Shown one piece after another: positions 11,147 to 22,070 of a stretch of 64,000 nt of DNA. Location of the stretch: positions 4,281,154 to 4,345,153 of the forward strand of contig NC_052407.1 in the NCBI RefSeq assembly GCF_009389715.1. Reading direction: 5' to 3'. The DNA comes from Phoenix dactylifera. Taxonomy: Eukaryota > Streptophyta > Magnoliopsida > Arecales > Arecaceae. The notes below the pieces were generated by a model. The model was not told the origin of the DNA. It saw only the letters and a program-made list of their open reading frames with translations, and searched no databases. Made by a program: the position numbers and the translations under genes. The first letter of the stretch is position 1. Each line of letters starts with the position of its first letter.

Positions 11147-14100
11147 ATGGCTCCCAAGAGGCGAGTTGTCAGAACCGTCCGCAAATCTACCGCCAAATCC
11201 AAAACCCCCGCCTCCAAATCCGCCGCCGCCGCAGCCAAAACTCCCGCCTCCCAATCCACCCCTTCCGTCACCCCTCCGCGGCCGGCCGACTCGGCCACCC
11301 CCATCTCTCCGGCCGCCACTGAAAGCCCATCAGGCTACTCTGGAAGAACGGCTGCCGCCGAAACCCCTGCGGCGGACCCCGCCTCCGCGCCGGAGAATGT
11401 CACTCCGAAGGCCTCTGAACCTGGCTCCTCCGCGCCGGAGAATGTCACTCCGAAGACCTCTGAACCTGTGGCATCGGAAACCGTAAAGGTGGTGAAGAAG
11501 AATATCATCAAGAAAAGAGTTCCAACAAAGGCTTCATCTGCGGCGAAAGAGGAGGAGAAAGCCCAAGAAGCAGCAGTAGATTTAGTGGCGGCGGCAGCAG
11601 CAGAAATAGATTTACCGGTGTCAGCAGCGGAAGAAACCCCTGCCCAGCAGTCTGAGCCCAAAAAGGCTGGTGCTGATGAGGCTGTTAGCGTGGATCATGC
11701 TCAGCAAGAGGATGCAATGGAGACAGAGAATCCTGATTCTAGAGAGGAGAACAAGGATGTTTTAGTAGAACAGCACAAGGGAGAGGCAGTGGAGGCGGCA
11801 ACAAGGGCAGCTCCTGGGGATGACGAGGTGGGGATATCAGAGCGGCAAAGGCGGAGGAAGACAGAGATCTTCATTGGAGGGCTTGATAGGGATGCGAAGG
11901 AAGAAGAAGACATAAGTGGGGTGTTTGGGAAGGTTGGAGAGATTGTGGAGGTCCGGATGATGATGGATGGGCAAACGGGGAAGAACAAAGGGTATTGTTT
12001 CTTGAGGTACAAGGAGGCAGCTCAGGCAATGAAGGCTGTTGCAGAGTTTGCTAAAGTGGAGGTATTTTCAGCGTTCTTTCTTTGCTGTGACTTATTTTGC
12101 AGACTTAGGTACTTGGAATGTTCTTTCTTTGCTGTGATTTGTATTGGACTTAGATTCTGGTTTCAGTTTTGGTCCCCCTGCTCTCCAAACTATCTTGGAG
12201 CTTAATTAAGTTTGCCATATATGGAATCATATGTCCGTTTGACACTGTACACCCAATATGTTCAAGTTCAAACTTCAAATTTCTTGCTTGCTTACTTTTG
12301 TTCCCTTCAGTATATTGGAGTTCTTGGTTCAAATTGTTAATTTCCTACAAGGAACTTGAACTCTTAAATTGGCATGTGACTATTGAATGCCTTAAAACAA
12401 TTGCTATAAGATCTAATCAAATGACTGCAGTAGCTTTATTGCAATTGATTCTAATGGCACTTATAAGAACTATTCCAGAAAACTATTGTCATATAGATGA
12501 GCAGGTCTTTCAATTTTAGCTCACGCCCTTATCAGCATTGTTTCTTTAGACCCACCATATCTTATGGTCTGAAAATATAATTGGAGTGAAAATTTATGAT
12601 TCCTTCCTAAGTGTCCAGACATACCCAAGGTTATATTGTCTTCCTGGCCAACTTTAAATTAGTTATACAACCTATTACCATGACATTTGAAGAAGAACGT
12701 GGGCAGTTCGATCTCTGGTGCTACGCTTTTTAGGTGTCCATGAAGGCAATTGGTAAATTATCTGCAGGTGCTATGCTAGTGGTTGACATATTCTCTGAGG
12801 TAGTGTTTGGGTGCTGGGTAAGTTGGGGTTAGCAGATGGTCATCCACTCAACCAACGAAACACTGTCAAAAAATGGGGGAATAATTCTAGCTGGTTATCC
12901 AACCAAAAAGGTGCTGAAGCTGGCTAAACTTATTCAACCCTTATTGGTGAAATAAGTTTAAGCTGTGAAACTCTCTTCTTCCTCTTACTTTTTCATTTTT
13001 TCCCGCAGCTTAATCCATTAATCCTCAAACTTTAACCAAACAGGGATTATTACTAAGAAGAAAAAAAAATGAAATTGGTGGATTCCAAAAATCCTCAGTT
13101 GCATCGCGTTTTGGGCGACCTTTTTTCATTCTTGAGACCATAGTAAACTCCTTCTCGTTGTACCAAAATGGAGGTCTGATTTGAACGACCAGGTATAGCA
13201 TCACATTTGACACTTGAGCCTTTAATATTAGTATAATAGATTTGCAATCCCGGAAAAAAATCAATTATTAATAAAACTTTTATATTTTATACAAACACTG
13301 CCTCATTGTTATGAGAATTTATGACTATTCCTATGGAAGTAAGGTCAGCCATGACATTGATAGATCGTTCGTGTAGGTCATAATTACTTTGAATGTGCCA
13401 AAATGTGAAAACTGAAGGACGGATAGACCCATTTTATCAAAATATATGAAGTGGCTATTAGATCTTCCATGAGAAAGTCTACCCATGGCAGTTGGATGAC
13501 CAGTTCCTTTAATGCTTTGTCAATTGGTGAATTAAAAAAGCCTATGTAGTCTGTGGGTTCTATTATACACAGCACATCCTCCTTTTGCAATTATCTATGG
13601 AGTCTATGGGCCACATTTGACACATTCTATTTTCTTTCTTATAATAGTTATTACAATGTCTCTCTTTTTACTTTTCTGGTGAATTTGAACAAGCTCCTTG
13701 ATGCTTTTCACGAAGAAAGTTCCCTATTCTTGCTTACCAATGACATATCCTGTTCATTTCGGTTTGGCATTGCATGAGAACTTCTCGTTTGGTTCTTTTT
13801 GACCTCAACAGAGGGATTAGAAAGTAGATACCTTCTATAATCTGGAAGGACTCCCTATTCTATCGGAATTATTGGCCTTATTTGAGACCTGGTTTAGCAA
13901 GGAGCATTTGCATTAGGTTTATAATGTTTGATGATTCTTTGATGACCATTGCTTTCTATTCGGCACTCAATGACCATAGCAGTGATTTGTAATTTTTCTT
14001 GAAGTTTCTAGCAGCCCTATAAACTAGTTTCTTGGAATTCATTTGTTTCTTTTGGGTTTGTGCCAGGCCCTGCTGTACAAGACTATCCACATGTGTTACC

Positions 14101-14900
14101 TGGACGAAAGCATGCTTTTACTGCAATGGTAATTCATGAAGCTGGTAAACATATGCTTTCTTAAGACATCATCACATCATGCCCTCAACTATATGGCTGA
14201 TTCTGTAGGGCGATGATGCACTGGAATCTGATTTGAGAGGGTATCCTCATGCTCATCTTGACAGTTCTTTTCCAATTGCCAGCTCAAGGTCTCTTCTTTT
14301 AACTTCATGAAACTTCACACGAAAAATGTAATCATGATATGTTGTCTACCCTTCATTTCTGTCACATCAATTCACATTCTTAGTTAATAATCTGTTGTTT
14401 TAGCTATGGCGCACTGTCCTATGGCATAGCTGGATCTTCTCTCACATACTATCAGCACCCTGGGGCTGGATACACCAGGAGTATGCTTTGGATTTATGCT
14501 GATGTTCTTTTTTTCCTTATTTTTGGTATTTGAATATAGCAATCATATATGATACTTTTGTGGATTATCAGGTTCTCTTTATGGTGCTGCAGATTATCCA
14601 AACACCCATCAGGTATTGACCTAATAATTCTGTAAAGGAAAATTCATTTTGCTTGATTGGTTTTGTTCACAAAAAGAGAGACTAGAAAACAAAGCAAGTT
14701 TTACATATTTTACTGCATACATGGTTCTAAGAATTCTCATGATTGTTGACACCTTTTTAAATCTTTCAATTTCATGGTGCATGTTTGTCCTTTATTTATT
14801 TTGATATGATGTGGATTTTTTATGTTTTGTTTTGTTTTTCCAGATGAAGCAAGGAGCTCCTCCAAATGGAAGCAGCCTGTATTTCGGCTGTAAGTTTTAG
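11147..14900 (+). pseudogene. hnRNP Q/R-like RRM protein gene lacking its middle RRM exons
   Basis: Exon 1 (11147-12061, 305 codons, phase 0) begins MAPKRRVVRTVRKS. It has a low-complexity A/P/S/E-rich region with a 15-residue tandem duplication (SAPENVTPK...), a basic VKKNIIKKRVP stretch, then RRM1 with RNP2 IFIGGL and RNP1 KGYCFLRY. Its donor is gag|gtattt. Clean 3' exons follow at 14067-14128, 14209-14288, 14404-14480, 14572-14612 and 14844-14900. They encode the family's Y/G/S-rich tail (GRKHAFTAMGDDALESDLRG, SYGALSYG, SLYGAADYPN, QMKQGAPPNGSSLY) and end FGCKF-stop. Known plant relatives have RRM2, RRM3 and an RG-rich part between these. None is recognisable in 12062-14066, and exon 1 cannot join 14067 in frame (phase 0 into phase 1). 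I infer an internal deletion; an unusual truncated gene is the alternative. Confidence 0.65.
12796..13305. mobile_element. Candidate 510-bp MITE in the RRM gene
   Basis: Terminal inverted repeats tgaggtagtgtttg (12796-12809) and caaacactgcctca (13292-13305) match at 13 of 14 positions. The left end continues gtttgggtgctggg, a common plant MITE start. I see no clear target-site duplication. It lies in the stretch where the missing RRM exons would be expected. Confidence 0.5.
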
Positions 14901-15023
14901 TTTCACAGTAATGACCCATTTGGATTAGTGTATGGCTCTTCATTGATGTTCATAAATATTTCCTGGATCCTCATCGCACTCATGTTATTTTACTTTCATC
15001 TGCAGATTGATTGAAATACTGGA

Positions 15024-15068
<45 letters not shown>

Positions 15069-17340
15069 CCATGCAACCTTACAGCCATCAGTCGTGGGTA
15101 CCCCAGTACGGTGCTCCTCAGCACTAAACATATATATTTAATTTTGCTGATAGAATGTGAAGTTTCTGGCACAAGCTTTGATCAGCTTAGCCATTTCTCT
15201 CTAAAGCTTTTAGGTTGTATCTAGTAAAGCGATCAAAATCACTCTATTTCATTAGCACCTGGATTTTAGTGCACCAGTGAAATTTCTTCACTTTCTTTTG
15301 TTCCTTATCTTGATAGGCTATGTTAACCACGCTGAGTTTCGCACATGTTTCATGTTCTCTGTACTTGTGATGATTCTTGCATAGGCAATGCAGTGAAGAA
15401 TTACACACTAGTAGGTCAAGACCTGGTATGCTGACTTGTACAATATAATGTCTTAAAGCAAATAGCAGTTGGTTATGTTTGAATAGTTACTACCAAGCTG
15501 ATTGGTTTGAATGCCTGATAATAAAAGATTTGTATGGAATGGATGGTATTTTTGGCCTGAAGATTTGTAGCACTTCTTAAGCTAACACCCAAGTGCAAGA
15601 TATTAGAATAGATTGCTGTTCTTGAAACTTGTTTGAGGAGAAAATATCCAATAATTCCTTTTTATACTTTTTTTTTTTATGGAATGATACTTTATCAGGT
15701 GTGTGAAACCAAGCACAAAAGGGTTCCATGGTCTCTGCCTGTGACTGAAGCAGGATACAGGTATCTGGTTAATGGGAAATTTACACATGATTTCTTGTAG
15801 CAGGACATGGTTACAAATACAGAAGCTTGTCAGGGTTAATTGCTGAAGGTGTATGCTTTTTGTGACAGTTAAGCATGATTTGATTACAGGGCAATATTCT
15901 CTGTCCCCTGTTCTGTTGTCCATGTCCGTGAAGGTAAAATCGCTTAGGATGCGATGATGATTTCCTTGGGATATCAGTGCACGGGAAACTTTGATGTGAA
16001 CGACTGTTTGAGAACTTTAATTTGGCTTTGGTAAAGGAGGCAACTTAGGAAGAAAAACTGGGACAAAGCTGAACCCCCCTCTCCATGAGAAACATGATGC
16101 ATGCTTCTTTTTTTTTGTTTTTGGTTACACCGGCTGCTCCAACAGAATCAAGAGGCAACAAATGACAAAGCAAATGAGGGAAGATCCTCAGGTGTGTCCA
16201 GAGAATCTCGCCAGAATGCTGTGCAGTAAAGGATGCGACTCAGTCTGCGATCTTCTTCATCTCATGGTATACATGTGCAATTTAGAAGGCCCAGCCATCC
16301 GCCATCCTCCAGATGTCACACAACATGGCTATAAATTTGACGAAAATACTCATGAAAGCCCTTCAGCGAAGTTGGGCAGGCTTGTCCCACCACGTTATGC
16401 AAGGTTCCACTGTTAAAGGCCATCCTCTCGGTTTTTGTTTGTGAGGAAAATAAAGTATATATATAAAAAAAAAACAACACTATGTCAAGATACTGTGAGA
16501 GTGCAACTATTAGTTTCACAGCAACAATTTAAATTTTAGGTGGTTGATAAATAATGCAATTCTTGTATATGCTACATTGTGAGGCTTAGCCTCAGCCGTG
16601 GGTACACATCTTTCTCAAGAAAAAGGATAACAGATTCATTACACTAATACACAATCATTTGTTCATACTTTATGCAAACCCAAATAGCTATCCACAAAGA
16701 GTATATGTACAATGAACAAAATTAGAAAAAAGAAGAAGAAATAGATAGAAGAAATTTCAGAAGTGATGAGCTGTATAGGAAACAATTCAGGCTTTTACAA
16801 TCCAGTTAAAGCCTGGTCAACTAAAAGCTTATTTGGTGGTTGCATCATTTACTCATAACCCAAGTCTTGTCTTGCGCATCCTAAGCTAACCCCGCACCCT
16901 GGGCTGATCTCCATCACTCAAACAGCAGGAGATTTCGATTTCCTATAGTATTTTTATGTGCACAAGATTTCTCTACAGTTAAATAAAAAAATAAATATAT
17001 GTAATTTGATGTTGTTGCTGTTATCCATTGCAAAGCCATGGGCCCTACCATTTCATCATTGTTACCCCCCGGTATGTCTAATCCCTTTCAGTCTTTTTTT
17101 TTTTTTTCTAAGGTACATCCGTGGTGATGAAACCAATTTAAAGGCAGTTTTTTCAATATAAAATTATATAGGATAAAATTAGTAAAAATAAAGAAGATGA
17201 CGGGTTTTAGCGATTTATGCAACGATGGATAGTTAAAAGCAAAACAAAATAAAGAAAAAAGAAATTCTCTTTTTTATTTTTATTTATTTATTTATTTAAA
17301 GTTGTTCTATACCAGCCTATCTCCGAAGCATACCAGCACG
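14901..17340. other. Intergenic: 3'UTR-like sequence and a TG microsatellite
   Basis: Probable 3'UTR of the RRM gene, a (TA)n(TG)n microsatellite at about 15024-15063, and AT-rich sequence. Short open frames such as 16162-16416 match nothing I recognise and lack start or splice support. Confidence 0.4.
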
Positions 17341-18418
17341 CCGTTTTCCCGTTCTATTGCGGTCCCGTTCCAGAATTAAGCGTCAGGATTGGCCCCGAAC
17401 CGCCTCTCCTCTCTGCCAATCCCCCCCAGGTCAGTCCCCGATCGGTCTCTTGGATTCTTCCCATGTTTTATTTTTGTTTTCGGGCAATTTGGAATGGCCA
17501 AAGATTCAATCTTATTCCTGTTTTCCGCTTGAAATCAAGCTCTTCTTATTGTTTTTTAGTTCAAATCTTTGATCTTTATCCTGTTCTTTTGGTGGACAGT
17601 CTCTGTTTTTAGGTGATTCTTGCGGTATTTCGATCAAGAATGTTAGTTGATTTGTGATAGAAGAGGCTAGAAGCTCCAAAAGATCCTTTTTAAAAAAAAA
17701 ATTGGGTGGTTCGTATTTGATGGGTTGAAGATTTTATTCTTTTTTAAAAAAATTGGGTTAGTTTGTAATTTCATAGCTTTAGCTTCTATTATACGGAAAT
17801 TAGTTGGAGGACTAAAACCGATTTTTTTTTTTTCTTTCATTGGTTTCTAGTTGATGTTTTGGAGAATGGTCCTCCGTATTTGCATTATATGGTGTCGTTC
17901 TGTCATTTTGATTACCTCTAGTTCCAAACATTGCGGCTTTCTACTTGCTTTGTTTCTACTTGTTTTGATTTCAGCTCAGTAGTCTCTTTTGATTTTTTAA
18001 ATCTGTGTTTTATTTTGAAGAAGATTCTTCTTGGTTAAGGGGAAAAAGCCTCATAACATAAACTGGCTTCCTTTAATTTGGAATAATCAAAATTGTTATC
18101 AATTCTATGTATTTAGTTTTTGAACATGAGGAAACAAAGGGGAAAAGCTGATGTATATACAAATTGTTCATCAGGATGAGAGGAATTCTCTTTGATCACA
18201 AGATCTGAAGGCCTTGGGTTTATTCTAATGCACGCATCTGGTTTTCTACAGGTACTAAGTTAAACTATTGTCTTTGTTTTGTTGAGTCCATCTTTTGCTG
18301 GATCTATGGTTTAGTAGTACTGATAACAATTTCAAACATAATTAGTTTCTTCACAGTTACACTCTTTTTAACAGTTAATGTGGATTATGCAGGGTTAGGC
18401 TAACAGTAGATTATAAGC
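17341..18418 (+). promoter_or_regulatory. Probable 5'UTR exon and leader intron of the Agenet-ENT gene
   Basis: A pyrimidine-rich stretch around 17341-17429 ends ccccag|gtcagt, a good donor. An acceptor gattatgcag|ggttag lies at 18392, 26 bp before the start codon. This looks like a leader intron of about 960 bp, frequent in plant genes. No upstream open frame of note. Inferred, with no transcript data. Confidence 0.4.
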
Positions 18419-21400
18419 ATGAGGTTCAAAGAGGGGAACAAGTTGGAGGTCATGAGAAGGAATCAGGATCATTATGGCTCCTGGTTTCCTGCTAAAATTT
18501 TGTCAATACATGGAGATAAATACTGTGTTAGATTTGAGCTACTTCTGACAGCCAAAGGAAAGCCTGTGGTAGAAAGGATACGCGAGGAAGATGTTAGGCC
18601 CTGTCCACCTCTTGTGCATGGAAAAGAGCGATGGAATGTTGGTGACATAGCTGAAGTGTTTGACCTCCATTCTTGGAGGGTTGGGAAGGTTGCAAAAGTT
18701 CTGAACAACAATCATGTCGTCATTAGACTCTTTGGCTCTATCCAGCTTAGAGAATTTCATGTCTCCAGTCTACGGGTTCGACAAGCTTGGCAAAACAATC
18801 AATGGGTTGTGATTGGAAAGGTATTGGACCAATTGTCAGAATTTTTGAAATCTCTTTTTACTAATTCGTCAGTCTGTTATCCATTCTATGCTACTTTTTT
18901 TTTATTTATGATTCTGTGATTGAATATCATTCTTACATGTTATAATGTATGAGAACTATTTAGGGGAAAAATTATATTATTTTAAAATTGTTCAATTTCA
19001 TAATTTTGTCTTCCATGTAAAGCTACATCTGCTTCATCATATTTTGTGATTGGTTGCTATTATGTGTTGTTTATCCTAAAAAGCTGTATTCAAAAGTAAG
19101 ATTTATGATCTGTTTCTTCAAATTTCATTAACTGTTATGGATTTTGGAAGGTATTTCAATTCTGCCAAAAAAAGGGGGCCACACTTTCATGTCTCACTTT
19201 TTCCTTAGTAATACATAGTCCCAAATTTATCGCCAAAGAGAAGATAGTAGAAGTTGTACCTCATATTTAACCCAAATCTCTATCTTTGCTACACCCATAT
19301 TGTGTTTATGCACCATTGCTTTTTTGTGTTATAAACGTTGGCACTTTTGGTTTTAAATGGAAAATCATAACTATATACCATGCTACATGTGGATTTCATT
19401 GCTTCTCTACATTTCTGTTTTCTGTGAATTTCTTTTACACTATTGTATCATTATGTAATGCACTCCATCATGGTCATTATGCTAGGAACTGAACATGGTA
19501 TACTAAGATTTATCAGCTAGCTAGAGCTTAAAAGGCATTGTGCGATCGAAAGTTCATTTTCAAAACACAGAGTAACATACACCTTCAATATCTTAGACAT
19601 TTCATTTTTGTTATGGCACTTTTATATATACCTTATTCCTGCTCAGAAAGTTCTCATATGCATATGAAGCTCGTAGATGTTTGGTGGCAAAAATCTTGCA
19701 TTTTCAGCTTTATATGTGGTGGCAATTGGTAAAAACAAGAACATAATTGGACATGTATACATGAATAGCCTCAAACTAAGTCTATATGGTTTTGCTGACA
19801 TAATTTGTTTCAAGGTTCGTCGAACCGGTCCCGAACCAGACGAAACCGTCCGGTTCTGTCAATTTCCAGCCGGTTCCGGCCACATCCAATCAGGTTCCAG
19901 CCTCTAGGGGGGCGGAACTGTTTTCTATTAGAGAATAGACCCGGTTGGAGACTGGGTCGGCTCGGTTCAGCAATCATTGATTTGTTTACATGATCTTGAG
20001 AGTCTAGTACACAAATTCTAATGAGCTGAACCATGTGTATGCCTTAATTCTGGAATTCTATTGATGATGTCTTGGTGCACAAATTCTTGTTCCCTAGGAC
20101 TGCATATAAGAGAGACATTCCATCCGGAAAAAGAAATAGGTCCATAAAAGCTGATGGATAGGTTGCTAAGACAAGAACATATTGGATAGGGCATAATTAG
20201 GAAGCAAACCTGATTTTGAGAGGAGACAAGTTTAAATTTTGCAGTCCAAACTTACAAACTGATTTGAGTTAGATGAGCTCTGGTTTAGCCTATTTGAACT
20301 ATTTGCTTTTTATCTGACTTTGGCCAGTTGGGATGGGACCCATTCAATGCAGCTGAATGTCACATGACGAATGAAAAGGTTTTGATAGTGTCATTTCAAT
20401 CCTAGACTTTACATTTCAAGTCTTTGGTTTATATATAAGATTCTTCATGTATAATCTTATTTAACATACAAAATGCGAATGTAATTGTCTGCATGAAGAT
20501 TCCAGAATTGCATACTTCATGAAAGATCAACAACATATACTGACTATCATGTGCTTTGTTGCCATCTTTGGAATAAAATTTTCTGCTAATGTCAGAAGAA
20601 AATAATAATGATGCAAGGCAATTCTAAAGGTAATCTAGAAGGAACAATCACATAACAAAATACAATGCTGAAGCTATTAGTCTACAGCCAGTCTGAGTTG
20701 TTCATGTTGTGCTTAGTTTAGTAACTGCAGTTCCCCTGACATTCAACTGAATATATTTTTATTGGTGCTTCTAATACTTCTTATTAAATTGTATATCATT
20801 AGGCAGTAAGCCATAAGCTGGGTGCTTTGTAAACTAAAATTTTGTACTCCTTGTCTTGTTATGACCATGATCTATTTGATTATCGTTATTCCTAATGATG
20901 TTTAGAAAGTCTTTTCAGTCGCCTCTTGCATGTATATTCTGATGGCCGCAAATAAAATTTTAGAATTTTCTTTTTTGTGGTAATAATATTCCTTTGTTTA
21001 CTTTACTATCTTTAGGATGAATGGTTGCATTTTCTTATTTGATAAATTCAAAATGAATTTGAATTTGATCTGCTTTTTTTCCTTTTTCGTGATACATCGC
21101 TCAGGTACTTGTTTATCATGAATGAAAATGAGTAATGGAAATTGATATATGAGGATTGTAAGCATGATCTAGAAACAGCCAGTCCTTACATTGCTTCAAT
21201 TGTGCAACTGTTATGCAGAAAGAAATTCTCAGTTGGTATTTTTACTTATCTGGTTAATGGTGTTCTTGCTTTCAGGTCAGTGGAAAGAAGCAAGTCACCA
21301 GTGGCTGCAACCATTCTAACCCCAAATATACCATAGGCTTAGGTTGTGAAGCACATGGAGGCATATGGGAAGAAGCTTGCACCGGACAGAGATATGATGG

Positions 21401-22070
21401 AGATCATTTTCGCTCATTTTCTCCTGCAAGAACTGCAAAGAAGAATCTGAGTTCTCACCATACGATATTACCAGATCTTGTGGTTCAAGGTACAGGAAAG
21501 AAAAGGAAAGCAAACCCAAAAGTGGATGGATCTCATCAGCTAGCAAAGCGAGCTCTGCCTAGAAAGGTAGATGCTATTCCTTTATCAAAAGATATGATGG
21601 GCGGGAATTGCCAGCATATATCCAATAAAGACAGAACAATTAAATTTTCTAAGATGGGTGTTCAGAAGGGGACAAACAAACATGCTATGCATTCATCTTC
21701 CATACCATTGCAAATTACTAAAGAGAATAATGAGTGCTCCATTGCTAGTTGTAGTGGTAACAACTTGCCAGAATATATTAATGAGAATACCAGAAAAAAT
21801 GCTATAGAAATTCCCGATAGTTTGTTTGATGATGCCATGTCTTCATGTCCATCCAAAACTGGGAAAAAGAACCACCCTGTTTCTGAAGATGAATTAGCTG
21901 CAAGCATCCATGAATTAGAGCTGCATGCATATCAATCTACGGTGCAGGCTTTTTATGCTTCGGGTCCTTTAAGTTGGGAGCAGGAATCACTTTTAACAAA
22001 TCTTCGTCTATCTCTTCATATTTCAAATGAAGAACATTTACATCAGTTGAGGCACCTGTTGTCTGCTTAA
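18419..22070 (+). CDS. Agenet (plant Tudor-like) and ENT domain protein
   Basis: Probable nuclear chromatin-associated reader. Exons 18419-18820 and 21276-22070 join in phase 0 (aag|gtattg, ttcag|gtcagt), giving 398 residues. Residues 1-134 carry a paired Agenet module: MRFKEGNKLEVMRR, GSWFPAKIL, YCVRFE, then WNVGDIAEVFDLHSWRVGKV and FGSIQLREFHVSSLRVRQ. The middle (about 135-338) is polar and low complexity with a basic KKRKANPK. Residues 339-398 are an ENT domain (IHELELHAYQSTVQAFYASG, LSWEQESLL, LHISNEEHLHQL). Agenet folds bind histone tails in plants, and ENT is the EMSY N-terminal fold. Here Agenet precedes ENT, the reverse of Arabidopsis EMSY-like proteins. The 2.45-kb intron holds a small transposon at 19811-19979. 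Intact. Confidence 0.88.
19811..19979. mobile_element. 169-bp non-autonomous hAT-like element
   Basis: Bounded by an exact 8-bp duplication ATTTGTTT at 19803-19810 and 19980-19987. Ends are CAAGGTTCGTCGAACCG and, reversed, CAATGATTGCTGAACCG (about 11 of 17 identical). The inside is rich in ccggttc blocks. An 8-bp duplication with CA-starting ends fits the hAT superfamily. Sits in the Agenet-ENT intron. Confidence 0.65.

Noticed and set aside
12062-12205. Extension of the RRM exon 1 frame past 12061
   Set aside because: Sequence after gag|gtattt loses RRM character and becomes intron-like (FFLCCDLF); the GT donor fits the expected family exon end.
12690-12730. T-loop-like gttcgatctc suggesting a tRNA
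   Set aside because: No acceptor stem, D arm or anticodon arm around it. No tRNA was found in the window.
16162-16416. 84-codon frame downstream of the RRM gene
   Set aside because: No recognisable domain, no splice support and poor start context; probably 3'UTR or intergenic.
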